Positions 37,856 through 47,900 of a stretch of DNA of 64,000 nucleotides are shown piece by piece. Under the pieces are notes generated by a model. It made no database searches, was not told where the DNA came from, and saw only the letters and a program-made list of their open reading frames with translations. The first letter of the stretch is position 1. Every line of letters starts with the position of its first letter. The DNA comes from Perkinsela sp. pyNocScin1 (lineage: Eukaryota; Euglenozoa; Kinetoplastea; Prokinetoplastida; Perkinselidae). The position numbers and the translations under genes are program-made. The stretch is from the NCBI GenBank assembly GCA_964019655.1, contig CAXHTR010000003.1, positions 1-64,000 of the forward strand. Reading direction: 5' to 3'.

Positions 37856-38941
37856 ATGCTGAAAAGATGCTCCAGGATCCGAGCTAACAGTCCTGTTCCG
37901 TGGAAAATTCCAAGCCTATCACAGGGCACTGGAAGCATCCAGTCACACACAATCGATGGAAGCCCCGACAGTAGCTCTGCGCGTAACTCCTTTGAAAGAA
38001 TGAACTTTAAGGATAAATCATCGTATTTATCACAGGGAGTATCTAACAAATGCATTAATATTGTTCCAGAGGGAGAAGTTTGGGTTGTTGAGCGATTCGG
38101 ACAATACTTTAAAACCCTAAAGCCTGGACTTTGGGTTCTACTTCCATTCGTAGACCGCATTCAATATGTACATAGCACCAAAGAGCAAGGTATATCTATT
38201 CCCTATCAGTCTGCGATCACAAAAGATAATGTCATGGTCCAAATTGATGGCATGCTCTTTCTAAGGGTCATAGATGCGAAGCAGGCATCATACAACATTG
38301 ATAATCCGATTTACAACCTCGTAAATTTAGCTCAAACAGCGATGCGGGCAGAAATTGGCAAGCTGAGCTTGGACACTCTGTTTGAAGAACGTGCTCAGCT
38401 CAATGAAAAGATTATTAGTGCTCTGCAAAAGGAGTCTGAGGGATGGGGTGTGGATTGCAAAAGATACGAAATTCGTGATATTGGAGTTTCAGACATAGTT
38501 CGGAAATCAATGGATCTTCAGGCTGAAGCTGAAAGGCGCAAAAGAAAAATTATTCTTGAGAGTGAGGGGGAGCGCCAAGCATCAATCAATCGGGCCCAGG
38601 GTTATCGAGCTGCAATGGAAGAAGAAGCACAAGGGAAGAAATTCATGACAGAGAAGATCAGCGCTGGGGAGCTTACAGCCGCGCTGAACCGTTTGGAAGG
38701 AATCAAAACGACAGCCCTTCAAATGCGCAAACTTATGCTTTCTGATACGAAGAATGATAACGGAAAGGAAAAAGAAGCGACCAAGGAGGCTATTCAGTAT
38801 ATGCTAGCATCTGAATATCTAAAACAGTTCGGTAAGATTGCCAAAGAGAATAACGCTGTCGTTTTGGCTGCACCGCTCTCCGACCCACAGTCAATGCTTA
38901 CCCAAGCTCTTACACTGAGCAAAACACTCGAGAAGAAATAG
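37856..38941 (+). CDS. STOML2: Stomatin-like protein 2 (mitochondrial SPFH protein)
   Basis: The product is 361 residues from the ATG at 37856. The frame opens further upstream only from a TTG. The N-terminus [20 protein letters not shown] is presequence-like. The SPFH/band-7 domain spans about 70-235 and includes [37 protein letters not shown] and ERAQLNEKI, followed by the basic coiled coil [21 protein letters not shown]. There is no N-terminal membrane hairpin, as in SLP-2 and unlike stomatin. SLP-2 scaffolds cardiolipin-rich patches of the inner membrane with prohibitins and proteases. It is the first gene of the right transcription unit. Confidence 0.9.
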   Translation: MLKRCSRIRANSPVPWKIPSLSQGTGSIQSHTIDGSPDSSSARNSFERMNFKDKSSYLSQGVSNKCINIVPEGEVWVVERFGQYFKTLKPGLWVLLPFVDRIQYVHSTKEQGISIPYQSAITKDNVMVQIDGMLFLRVIDAKQASYNIDNPIYNLVNLAQTAMRAEIGKLSLDTLFEERAQLNEKIISALQKESEGWGVDCKRYEIRDIGVSDIVRKSMDLQAEAERRKRKIILESEGERQASINRAQGYRAAMEEEAQGKKFMTEKISAGELTAALNRLEGIKTTALQMRKLMLSDTKNDNGKEKEATKEAIQYMLASEYLKQFGKIAKENNAVVLAAPLSDPQSMLTQALTLSKTLEKK

Positions 38942-39105
38942 ATTTCAAAAGATAATTGATGATGTGAAATAAAGGCACATACATTGCTTGTACATTTTTT
39001 TTTTGCATAAATTTATACGCAAGTGATTCCAAGCGTTGGGTCTGGCCCATTCCTTAGGAAGCATGTTGGGCAATATGTTCGAGGCATTTCGAATGTACGC
39101 ACAAA

Positions 39106-39123
39106 TTTTTCTCAAAAATGCAG
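39106..39123 (+). promoter_or_regulatory. Probable spliced-leader acceptor of the EngA-like mRNA
   Basis: A short T/C run (ATTTTTCTC) followed by ATGCAG ends seven bases before the ATG at 39131. Using this AG removes several out-of-frame ATGs that lie between 39064 and 39095. Confidence 0.4.
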
Positions 39124-39130
39124 ATTATCG

Positions 39131-40765
39131 ATGAACAATGCTTCATATCGCAAGGAATTCGGCTCTCGATCGCTTCGTCCTCCGTGGCTAACTGACCCGC
39201 TCTCGCCATCAGAGCACAACAAAACTTTTTCTGACACGTTCTCTTCCAAATCAATTGCCAAAAATCTTGAAAGCTCCATAAACCGCTTGACAGAGGCTAT
39301 TCAGCGGGATAAAGAGAATGATTCGAATAGAAGCAGTACTGAAGTGAACGTTATCAAGAGTGAGAAGCTTCATGTTGCTCTGATCGGTCCAGTAGATTCG
39401 GGAAAGTCAACATTTTTCAATATGCTTGCTAACGAGAGCAAGGCGTATTACCATTTAACAACGACGGGAGAGGCAACTACCCATGATGTGATTGAAGGTA
39501 ATGCGCGATTTCATGATATTGAATTCATAGCGATAGATACCCCTGGAACAATAGACAGCAGCTCGAAAGCGAATCTTGTTCGAGCTCTCAGTGGTGCTGA
39601 CATCGCTATATTCATGGTATCTGCGTACACGCCGCCTGGTAAGGCTGAATTTCATTTCTCAAATGTCCTTCATTCCATGAGAATTCCAACTGTACTCGTC
39701 GTCAACAAAATTGATGCGAGGCGTGAGCTTTGTAAAGAAAAGCTCTCATACAAAGAGCTTGGTTGTGGTGACCCTGTTTTTGTATCGCTAAAGAAAAATA
39801 CAGGTCTCGACGATCTCTACTCGGCCGTGCTTCCTATCCTTGAAATTTGGAAAATGAAACAACGCATGAATGATGCTAATCTGGAAGAAGCTGCAGGCCA
39901 AGGTGACCGAAGAGCCATAGGGCTCGTGCATCAAAGAAATTCTCTCGACCGTTACATTCGTGTTGCCATTCTCGGACTGCCGAATAGTGGTAAAAGCAGC
40001 CTTCTGAACAGAATCGTGGGCTGTAAATTAGCTCACGAATCAACCTTGGCATACTCAACACGCGATCCGATCGAGATAAAGCTGACATACAATGGAAAAA
40101 AAATAAAGCTAGTGGATACGCCTGGATTCGCAAGGGTAAAAGAATGTCGTGGCAACCCTGCAGCAGATATGTTATGGAGGTCGACACGCTCAGTGCTGAG
40201 ATTTTCAAACGTTTGTATGATAGTTTTCGATGCCTCGAAAGGGTGTCCTGGCAAGGGCGATATGATTTTAGCGCACAGATGTATTGAAGAGGGTAAAGCT
40301 TTCATGTTTGTTGCCAACAAATGGGATTTAGTGAATGATGGTGTGTCTATAGCCGAAGCAATTGATTACAAGATGAAGAAGCAATTACATGAGGTTAAAT
40401 ACTGTAGCGCAGTGGCTGTATCCGCTTATTCGGGACTGAATCTGCTCCTTCTACTTGATCACACCTTACGGCTTTTTGAGATATGGAATAAGCTTATATC
40501 GTCTGGAAGGCTTACGCAATTTTGGAAAAGAATTGAGAAGTCCATATCACTACCGCGCCACGTAAGTCGTGTTCGCAGGCTTGTTCAGGTAAATGTCCGC
40601 CCTCCTGCCTTTGTCATTCACTTGCAAACGAGAAACGAGCTCAAAAGGTTGCCGTATTCATATGAAAATATGCTCAGGAATCATTTGGTTGAGGAGTTCG
40701 GATTTCATGGTGTGCCCTTGCGTATTTTTCAAGAAGTCAAAGATTCATACAAAGACTTCTTTTAA
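39131..40765 (+). CDS. mt-EngA: Double-GTPase EngA/Der-like mitochondrial ribosome assembly factor
   Basis: The protein is 544 residues from the ATG at 39131. It holds two Era-type GTPase domains in tandem and a C-terminal KH-like domain, the unique plan of EngA/Der. Domain 1 shows GPVDSGKST (86-94), DTPG (136) and NKID (192). Domain 2 shows GLPNSGKSS (282-290), a second DTPG and NKWD (about 401). Bacterial EngA matures the large ribosomal subunit, and a homologous mt-EngA is bound to kinetoplastid mitoribosome assembly intermediates, so that role is likely here. The frame is open without an ATG from 39023, and the extra part looks presequence-like, so a non-ATG start remains possible. Confidence 0.87.
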   Translation: MNNASYRKEFGSRSLRPPWLTDPLSPSEHNKTFSDTFSSKSIAKNLESSINRLTEAIQRDKENDSNRSSTEVNVIKSEKLHVALIGPVDSGKSTFFNMLANESKAYYHLTTTGEATTHDVIEGNARFHDIEFIAIDTPGTIDSSSKANLVRALSGADIAIFMVSAYTPPGKAEFHFSNVLHSMRIPTVLVVNKIDARRELCKEKLSYKELGCGDPVFVSLKKNTGLDDLYSAVLPILEIWKMKQRMNDANLEEAAGQGDRRAIGLVHQRNSLDRYIRVAILGLPNSGKSSLLNRIVGCKLAHESTLAYSTRDPIEIKLTYNGKKIKLVDTPGFARVKECRGNPAADMLWRSTRSVLRFSNVCMIVFDASKGCPGKGDMILAHRCIEEGKAFMFVANKWDLVNDGVSIAEAIDYKMKKQLHEVKYCSAVAVSAYSGLNLLLLLDHTLRLFEIWNKLISSGRLTQFWKRIEKSISLPRHVSRVRRLVQVNVRPPAFVIHLQTRNELKRLPYSYENMLRNHLVEEFGFHGVPLRIFQEVKDSYKDFF

Positions 40766-40853
40766 ATTGCTTTACATTCCGAGTTTATCACTGAATTTTG
40801 TTTCCGCATGCTAATTTTGTTGGTGTTTCGCACAACAATTATCATATATCATC

Positions 40854-41180
40854 ATGACAATGCAGCTAGTTCGCTTTCTTATGAAACTTTCGAATGAGAG
40901 GGTGACAATCGAGGTAAAAGATGGATCTACAGTTTCGGGCACTATTGTAGGCGTTGATAACACGATGAATGTTACCTTAAAGGACGTGAACTCGGTAAAA
41001 GGTATCAACACAGAGTATTTTGACCAGACCACTATCAGAGGTAGTACGATCAGGTACGTGCAGTTGCCAGAGACTCTGAATATGGATACATATCTTACCA
41101 ACTTATCTGGACCTTTTAAGAGCGTTTCAGTTCACAAAAAAGGGGAGCAAGAGCATAAAAGAATGCGATCGAAAGCGTAG
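40854..41180 (+). CDS. SmD1: Small nuclear ribonucleoprotein SmD1
   Basis: The 108-residue protein matches SmD1 end to end. Sm1 motif: VRFLMKLSNERVTIEVKDGS with GTIVGVDNTMNVTL. Sm2 motif: TIRGSTIRYVQLPETL. It ends in a basic tail (KKGEQEHKRMRSKA), shorter than the RG-rich tail of animals. SmD1 is one of seven proteins forming the ring around U1, U2, U4 and U5 snRNAs, which in kinetoplastids serve spliced-leader trans-splicing; the spliced-leader RNA is itself bound by Sm proteins. The start gives MTMQLVRFLMKLS, aligned with the usual MKLVRFLMKLS. Confidence 0.94.
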   Translation: MTMQLVRFLMKLSNERVTIEVKDGSTVSGTIVGVDNTMNVTLKDVNSVKGINTEYFDQTTIRGSTIRYVQLPETLNMDTYLTNLSGPFKSVSVHKKGEQEHKRMRSKA

Positions 41181-41663
41181 TACCAGTTGATTCAAATTCT
41201 GTACTTCACTGGCTTTCATGCAATTTCATATTTTGTTTTCAGTAGAGGCACAATCATGTTTCCCTGTTATTCGCCTGTTTAACTACGCCTAGCGAAGCTG
41301 AACCTGTGGGCTTTGCATGGGATAGTGATGCCAGCTCTCTGTGCCACACATGAACATGTCATAGCTTCGTTTATCTTGGTGCTTCACCTGGATTCGAGTT
41401 AATCTTTCGTGTCACAGGCTCCCCAAAGACGGTCTTGAAGAGAGTTTTTTTAAATTTCTCGCAAATGCTTCAGGGTTGAGCCTTAATCATTTTCAAGGTC
41501 GCTATTCCTGGTGATATGGCCTATTCACCATATTAGATTATCGGCCTACAAAACTTTTGCTTCTCATTAAAGCGAAAAGAATGGAAATCTCTAACATTTT
41601 ATTCTTCGTATGAAGAATTCGTATTTTCTTATTCGTAGAATGATATTGCAATAACCCTTACTA
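41181..41663. other. Gene-free spacer
   Basis: This 483-base stretch is the longest gap inside the right unit. I see no credible coding region, tRNA or clear C/D or H/ACA snoRNA signature. A small hairpin, TGGTGA with a 10-base loop and TCACCA, lies at 41509-41530, and the last ~90 bases are T-rich, as expected ahead of a splice acceptor. Confidence 0.45.
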
Positions 41664-41903
41664 ATGGGGCAATCACGAAGGAAACCGCATCTTTCTCGAA
41701 AGCAAAACAAAAATCGCCGGCAAAAAAATATATTGAAGTCCGACTTTGGAAAAAAGAAGCTTCGGCAAAAGAAGCAACATGCGAAGAGACTTTTTCAACA
41801 GCAGCAAGTGAAGCATGATGGTGCGTTACTCGGGTCAAAATTGACACGTATGAAAGCAAATAGCTCTCGCACATGTAGTGAACTCGATGATTGTTTGGCG
41901 TAA
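41664..41903 (+). CDS. Small very basic protein, unknown
   Basis: The 79-residue product is extremely basic for its first 45 residues (MGQSRRKPHLSRKQNKNRRQ, then KKKLRQKKQHAKRLFQQQQ) and ends in an acidic SELDDCLA. Composition suggests an RNA- or ribosome-binding or nucleolar protein. I cannot name a family. Being so lysine-rich it could be a chance frame, but it starts with an ATG, fills a slot between two genes on the correct strand with 74 bases to the next start, and follows a T-rich leader, so I think it is real. Confidence 0.55.
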   Translation: MGQSRRKPHLSRKQNKNRRQKNILKSDFGKKKLRQKKQHAKRLFQQQQVKHDGALLGSKLTRMKANSSRTCSELDDCLA

Positions 41904-41977
41904 AGAAGGCATCGCATTAAATTGTGTTTCAACAGTTCTTTTGTGGCCCCTGAAATGGTTACTTTTCATTTCTTACA

Positions 41978-42586
41978 ATGGCACTTTTCGTGTTGAACTT
42001 TGTTCTCATCAGCTCCTTAATCGCCGATAATCTCCCGTTGTTTCATCAAACAAGGCCTCATTTCATGCTACAAATTGATGAAAATTCAAGAAATATTCAA
42101 GGAATGGGTTACATCAATGATATTCTCGACTCTATGTCGAAGCTCTTATGGAACTTTGCACGCATCATTCTGTGGCCGATCGTAGATATTGGACCACACA
42201 CACCTGTAAGTGATATATATCATGAATCTCGAGTCCATCATGCAAACAGATTACAGAAAAATGGACCGGGTTTCTGTGACTCTGATGCTAGAAGAGCACT
42301 AGACGTGAAATCGGCCCTTCAGGCGGGTTATGTGAAGCACAAATGTGGCCATGTACGATTCGATTTGATGTCAGAAGCAGAAGCTAAAGATTTCTTAAAT
42401 GTGTCACTAAAGGATGTACCACCGCCGCAACCGAATGCGAGACATAATCTGCAAAGCGGCCTCTATAGAGCTCGACGGGAGAACATTGACCCTGTCCACA
42501 CTCCAACCCCATCACAACCTGTGCATGACGATATAGCATCAGCACAATTTCGCGAGAAACGCCGCACCAGAGTAAATTACTTCTGA
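41978..42586 (+). CDS. Small protein with signal peptide or membrane anchor, unknown
   Basis: The 202-residue product starts with a hydrophobic stretch (MALFVLNFVLISSLIADN) that looks like a signal peptide. A second apolar segment, SKLLWNFARIILWPIVDIG (about 55-72), could be a membrane or amphipathic helix. The remainder is polar, with C98 and C122 (HKCGHVRFDL) and a Pro/Arg-rich C-terminus (VPPPQPNARHN). No family is recognised. An ER or other endomembrane location is suggested by the leader only. It stands on the coding strand with close neighbours and normal spacing. Confidence 0.6.
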   Translation: MALFVLNFVLISSLIADNLPLFHQTRPHFMLQIDENSRNIQGMGYINDILDSMSKLLWNFARIILWPIVDIGPHTPVSDIYHESRVHHANRLQKNGPGFCDSDARRALDVKSALQAGYVKHKCGHVRFDLMSEAEAKDFLNVSLKDVPPPQPNARHNLQSGLYRARRENIDPVHTPTPSQPVHDDIASAQFREKRRTRVNYF

Positions 42587-42646
42587 GATTGTAGGTATTT
42601 AACAAATTACTATTGATTCATTCGTCAATGCTTCTTTGAGATTGGA

Positions 42647-42661
42647 TTTTTCACTTAAAAG
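42647..42661 (+). promoter_or_regulatory. Probable spliced-leader acceptor of the uL29 mRNA
   Basis: The run TTTTTCACTTAAAAG ends in an AG four bases before the ATG at 42666. It excludes the upstream in-frame TTG extension and implies a native 5' leader of only four bases besides the spliced leader. Confidence 0.45.
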
Positions 42662-42665
42662 ACAA

Positions 42666-43046
42666 ATGGCGATCGAAACCGCACGAGCCCTTCGCGATAA
42701 TAGCAAAGATGAGCTTTTAGCAAAGCTGGATGAAATGAAGAAAGAGCTCCTTCAGTTACGCACTGCCGCCAAGACATCTGGAACTGCCTCAAAGGCATGT
42801 AAGCAACGCGTCATTCGCAAGAGCATTGCCCGTATTCTTACCGTTCTGAATCAGGGCGAAAAGAAAATGCTGCGTAACTTCTATGCTCTGCCGGAGAATG
42901 TCAAAAGCACACCAAAGTTCCTCAAGCCGAAGCTCACAAAGGCCATGCGTATGGCATTGACGCCTGAGCAGAAAAACGCAAAGACACTTCGACAACAGAA
43001 GCGTGAGCGTGCTTTTCCCAAGATGAATTACTTTTTGTCTGTGTAG
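42666..43046 (+). CDS. RPL35: 60S ribosomal protein uL29 (L35)
   Basis: The product of 126 residues matches eukaryotic L35/uL29 in length (123 in human) and sequence. The N-terminal two-helix core (LRDNSKDELLAKLDEMKKEL), KQRVIRKSIARILTVLN at about 52-68 and the basic eukaryote-specific C-terminus (PKLTKAMRMALTPEQKNAKT) are all present. It sits near the polypeptide exit tunnel, next to the SRP and NAC docking site. The frame extends ten codons upstream from a TTG, but the ATG at 42666 gives the normal N-terminus MAIETARALR. Confidence 0.94.
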   Translation: MAIETARALRDNSKDELLAKLDEMKKELLQLRTAAKTSGTASKACKQRVIRKSIARILTVLNQGEKKMLRNFYALPENVKSTPKFLKPKLTKAMRMALTPEQKNAKTLRQQKRERAFPKMNYFLSV

Positions 43047-43200
43047 AAAGCCATATACACTCAAGTTAAGCTTTACCTGAGTGATTCGTATTAAAGATTA
43101 TAATTAAGCTGGTATATGTGTATTTACCTTACATTCATAGACAGTTCGTTTTTTTTTTGACGGTTAAATATAGCCATGTCTATCAACTGAGTGAAAACCC

Positions 43201-44547
43201 ATGCAGACCTATCTTAATGAAGCTATTGAAGCGGTTGGATGCGGTTATTTTCAATTCGCACTTCTCTGTATATGTGGCATGGCATTTATTTCTGATGCTA
43301 TGGAAATATCGCTTCTAACCTTCATTACCAAAGATGTTCAGGGTGATTTAAAGTGCTCGAGTTTGGCACTTTCAGTGCTTGCATCTGTGATTTTTTGCGG
43401 CATGTTTCTCGGTTCTGTTTGCTTCGGTCCACTCTCAGACTATATTGGCCGACGTCATACATTTTTATTCTGCATGCTTTTTGTGAGCGTTGGCGGTTTA
43501 CTGAGTAGTTTGAGTCCCAATATGTACGTCTTTATTGCTACCCGAGCATTGGTGGGCATGGGTGTCGGGGGTCTTCACGTCTGTGTCACACTTTTCACAG
43601 AATTCATACCGATAAAAAATCGCCCTTTACTTTTTACACTTTTACAAGCATTCTGGGCCATAGGTGTGGTCTTTGAAAGCTTGCTTTCATGGGTCCTGCG
43701 AGATTATTCATGGAGATACTTGGTCCTGTGCACTGCTTTTCCCGCCGTTCTGTCGACATTCTCTTTCTTTGCTTTACCTGAAAGCCCACTTTTTCTATTC
43801 AGTAAAAACAGAAATACTGAAGCAATGCAGGTATTTGAGCACATCGCGCAAATTAATGCTACACAAGAGAAGCTTTCGCTTTTGCATTCTCCTCCGAAGA
43901 CGATGCATCAACAAAAGCCTGATTCGTCGTTTCATGGGCAATGGAAAACAATATTTTTAAAGGAGAGATACCGTCTTACGTTATTTTGCTTTTTAGGCCT
44001 TTGGTTTGTCGGGTCGTTTGTCTACTGTGGATCGCTGTTCATCGCTACTGACATGAGCTACGGACGCTGGGATCGGCACTTATCCCTGCTTTTGATTGGA
44101 CTCGGTGAAGTTGTAGGGAAAATTTTTCCTTATTATTTCCTCAAATACTGCTCAAGAAAATCGAGCATGTACTTTTCAATATACGGCTGCTCTCTATGCG
44201 TGGGGATTTTGTCGCTTAAATCTCTGTTTCCCGATACTGTTGTCCTCGTTGCCATGCTATTTTACCGGATTACCATTGCAATTTATTTGACGATTTTGAG
44301 CCTATACACCCCCGAATCGTTTCCAACAGAAATAAGATCGACAGGATACGGACTGTCAACATCTGGAAGTCGTATTGGTGGAATGCTCTCACCTTTTGTC
44401 GCGATTATGGTACAATCTTCACACTTTTCCGCTGGTCTCGCAATATTCTTTGCGGCACTCCAATTAAGTGCGATTGCGGTGTTTCTTTTGCCATATGACA
44501 CGGCAAACGTGAGCCTTGCCTGCCAGCCAGGACAAGAATCCCCATAA
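43201..44547 (+). CDS. Major facilitator transporter, SVOP/SV2-like
   Basis: The 448-residue protein has about 11-12 hydrophobic segments in two sets of six, with a central loop (about 205-250). Loop 2-3 carries the family motif GPLSDYIGRRHTFLF (about 79-93), and the end of TM6 has PESPLFLF, as in sugar- and organic-ion-porter branches. TM1 begins FISDAMEISLLTFI (about 29-42), the D-x-ME pattern of SVOP/SV2 and organic cation transporters. It should be an integral membrane importer or exporter of a small organic solute; the substrate cannot be told. The start at 43201 is the first ATG and gives a short cytosolic N-terminus. Confidence 0.86.
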   Translation: MQTYLNEAIEAVGCGYFQFALLCICGMAFISDAMEISLLTFITKDVQGDLKCSSLALSVLASVIFCGMFLGSVCFGPLSDYIGRRHTFLFCMLFVSVGGLLSSLSPNMYVFIATRALVGMGVGGLHVCVTLFTEFIPIKNRPLLFTLLQAFWAIGVVFESLLSWVLRDYSWRYLVLCTAFPAVLSTFSFFALPESPLFLFSKNRNTEAMQVFEHIAQINATQEKLSLLHSPPKTMHQQKPDSSFHGQWKTIFLKERYRLTLFCFLGLWFVGSFVYCGSLFIATDMSYGRWDRHLSLLLIGLGEVVGKIFPYYFLKYCSRKSSMYFSIYGCSLCVGILSLKSLFPDTVVLVAMLFYRITIAIYLTILSLYTPESFPTEIRSTGYGLSTSGSRIGGMLSPFVAIMVQSSHFSAGLAIFFAALQLSAIAVFLLPYDTANVSLACQPGQESP

Positions 44548-44639
44548 TGCGTTTCTTGTCCTTTTGCTACACTTCATTATCGGCAGTGAAAGATGACTAG
44601 TACCCTATAGATTCCCGAATCTATATCACCAATTATAGT

Positions 44640-44650
44640 GCTTTTTATAG
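44640..44650 (+). promoter_or_regulatory. Probable spliced-leader acceptor of the SmE-like mRNA
   Basis: GCTTTTTATAG ends in an AG just one base before the ATG at 44652. If used, the native leader is a single base after the spliced leader. The TATAG form matches the acceptor proposed for the editing endonuclease. Confidence 0.45.
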
Positions 44651-44651
44651 T

Positions 44652-44927
44652 ATGAATGGTTATTTCACGTCTTTATTGGAAAAAAGGGTCGAAGTACATA
44701 CCAAGGTAGGCGCAAAGGTAACGGGCATTTTAGCTGGCTTCGACGAATTCTACAATTTGTATTTACTGAACTGTGAGGAGTCTTTCATAACTTTTGAAGC
44801 GAGAGAGCCACATCGAAATGAATTGAAAGCAAAGTCTTCCAGCTTGTCACATAACAAGAGATGTATTTCACATCTTTGGCTTCGTGGGGATAACATTGCG
44901 CTACTTGGACCAGAAGCGCATGTTTAA
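44652..44927 (+). CDS. Sm-fold protein, probably SmE
   Basis: The 91-residue protein has both Sm motifs: LLEKRVEVHTKVGAKVTGIL with AGFDEFYNLYL (Sm1) and HLWLRGDNIALLG (Sm2). The Sm1 wording GFDEFYNLYL and Sm2 RGDNIALL follow SmE (human GFDEYMNLVL, KGDNITLL) better than SmG, SmF or LSm7. SmE is part of the heptameric ring on spliceosomal snRNAs. LSm5 and LSm7 remain possible. The N-terminal arm before Sm1 is shorter than in animals, and the loop between the motifs (about 48-70) is longer and basic. Confidence 0.78.
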   Translation: MNGYFTSLLEKRVEVHTKVGAKVTGILAGFDEFYNLYLLNCEESFITFEAREPHRNELKAKSSSLSHNKRCISHLWLRGDNIALLGPEAHV

Positions 44928-44999
44928 ATCGCTTGGGCAAAGATTGTCCCAGATTTTTAGCTTGCTCAATATCAACCATGAATTTTCTAAACATGCTAC

Positions 45000-47900
45000 A
45001 TGAAACGCCGCAACACCTTTATCAGTATACTTAGCCTTTCAGTAGCAAGAGGGTATACTACGCAGCAGCACATCGTAAGCATGGGTCTTAGCCCTTACCA
45101 AAAAAATTTGCCATCATGCGAGACAAGCAATCGGAAAGCTAAAGCTAGTAAATGCAGCGCTTTAGATCGAGAGGCAAGCGAATCTAAAAAAAGTAGCATG
45201 AATGTGAAGGAGTCTGTGGTAAAATCAATCAAAGCCGATAGAAATTCCCAAGGAAAGGAAGGTCGCAGCCAAGAGTTTTCCATATGCGTAGCTCATGAAA
45301 GTGACAGCATTGGTAATTGGCGCATAGGTGCTGAGAACACAGTTGACTCTACAAAGAGTGCTGCTGATGATGCTACTTGTATATTTCGTAGGTCAAAGAG
45401 CGCAGATATCGGTGATGGTGAAGCGAACATAGATCGCAAGATGATTAAGGGCGAAATAAATCTTCAAAACGTAGTAAAATCGTGTCAAACCGTGCTTTCT
45501 GAAGCACTACATTTGCACTATGAAAAGGAAAAACCGCATCTTGCTCTCCCAATGTATCGTGCCTCTCGGCGAAAGTTGACTTCGCAGCAATTAGCTTCTT
45601 GTGATACTATCAGCGACGCGTTCATTCGCGTTGATGTGAATTACGCGAAGTGTATTGAAGACTGCTTTGAACATTTGTTCAACTCTCACACAAAAGTTTT
45701 TGTCGATTTGAGATCAAAGCACTTCGAAAACGCTTCGACAAGGGTACATTATCGTGCTTGGAAAGGTATGCTACGTGCGAGTGAGCTGTATCGGGAAGCG
45801 ATCGAGCAGCTTGTTGACCGGGGGAAAGCTTCGAGCGCTATTAAGCTTCAACTTCGGCTTGTAGAATGCTACAGAAAAATTGACTTGCTTAAAAAGGCGA
45901 AGGGAACTCTGCTCGCATGCAAAGAGCATATCCCATCAGCTGAAAGTCAACAGTACGATATCGGTTTACTGTCCCACGTTGAATGGAATATACCGCTCTA
46001 CGATATTTTTGCGGCCTTTTATCTCGAGCCGATAGAGAAAGGGCTACAAACATTGCATGCGCACATAAAAGACCCGTGCGACCTCTCGCAAGAGGCGATT
46101 TGGTATGCAAATATTTTTTTTGCCAAACGCAGTGTGCTCTTTTGTCGTCATGTACGCCAAATAGCTGGAGCGTACGAAAATGCTCTACGTGTTAAGCCGA
46201 ACTGCTATCCACTGATGATTGAGCTTGCTCATTTTTTGCAGCACATGTCTAGTCAGCCGCACTCGTCCATCGATTGGTACGCAGAGAGCATTAAGTACTT
46301 GCGGAAAAACATTGATCTGCCAAATATTGAAAATTGGATCTTGCCACACACTTTGCATAACCTCGCAAATGCCTATTTAGCCATTGGAAAACCAGAATTT
46401 GCGTATCCGATGCTGCAGGAGGCCATTGAATTGTACTCTATCGACAAGTCAAACTATGTGAAGACGTACAAAGCTCAGCTTGTACTTGCTGGAGCGTTCG
46501 AAAGATGCGGGCTCATCGATCAGGCGCTTTCGACATACAAAGAAATCATTTTTTTTGCACGGCAAGCAGCAAAGTGCCATAGTACTTTACAAATTGATGT
46601 CATGGATCAATGGTCGTTCTTGAACGCTGGAGAGGTATATTGTAGGTTTGCCGTGCTCCTCAAGTCCATTAATCGGTCTAGCGATGCACGACAGCTCTTC
46701 ACAGATGCCCTTCTCTTAAAGGATACTGATCTCGCGACTCGCATTGAGTGCATTTATTCGTATGGAGATGTTCTGCGCCGAGATGGAAGATCTACACAAG
46801 CGGCTCTTCTCGACGATTATTTATTTGCTATTGTAATGCAAAACGGTGACAAAATCCGCTTACCATGGAAATCATGGCAAGAAAGAATAACGCAACTCGA
46901 TGCTAGTTCTCGCTTCACCCAAGCGCTGGAAACTTACGATTTCATCAGTGGTAACAAGTGCTACTTTAGCCCTACTGAGAGTGTCGACATTGCTCGCAAA
47001 TACGCAGAATATTTACAGATGCATAAGCAATATGAACGAGCTAGCGCATTGTATGAAAAAAGTCTTAGCCTTGGGGAGTCCAACCCATACAGTTATGTAC
47101 AGCATGCATGGTGCCTTGCAAAGCTTGGTCGTGCGAAGCAGGCAGAAACTGTGTTTCGCCAAGGACTTAGTTTTCTTGAGACACACAATAGTGATAAAAA
47201 ATGGGACGAGTGTTTTTGTATAGGAGAGTTCGGAGTATTCTTGCATGAGCGCGACCGCTATGCTGAAGCAGTCGAGCAGTATCTTAAGGCAATTAACGCT
47301 AAGAGCTCGCTAAAATCTGTGAATTATGCGCAAACATGCGCCAATCTTGGCGTTTTAAGTCATACCCAAGGCAAGACTGATGAAAGAGAAAAATGGTTTT
47401 CTGCGGCGTGTGCACAGAAGCCAGTGCAAATCTCAGCCTGGTTTCTGTGCATAGACACTTACATCACATCGGAAGAAGTTGAACTAGGTCTAAAAGTTGC
47501 GAAAGAAATGCTTCAGCTTTTCCCGAAGCATACGGGTTCGATATCTCTACGCATGGCAAAGCTTTTGGCTACCCGAAAGCCTTTGAGCACGTACCAGGTA
47601 GCAAGCATGCTTGTTCTAGCTATGAAAGCTGAACTGACGACGGCATGTCAAGAGTCCAAACCCCATTTACAAGTCCTTCAACATCTCTGCATTCACACTC
47701 AGAATCTACAAGCGTTGGCAGAGTTCGCGATGCTTCTGAATTATAAAATGCGGCAGTACTCTGAGGCCGAACTATGCTATGAAATTCTTCACAAGCGCGT
47801 GCCAAGTGACATTAACATCGCTCTGCACTACGGCAAACTTGCAGTTGATAAGCTTGAAAAGCTAACGCTAGGGAGACAGCTATTCGAGCATGTTTTGAAG

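Noticed and set aside
41509-41530. snoRNA or structured RNA around a small hairpin
   Set aside because: No C/D or H/ACA boxes were found; a 6-bp stem is expected by chance.
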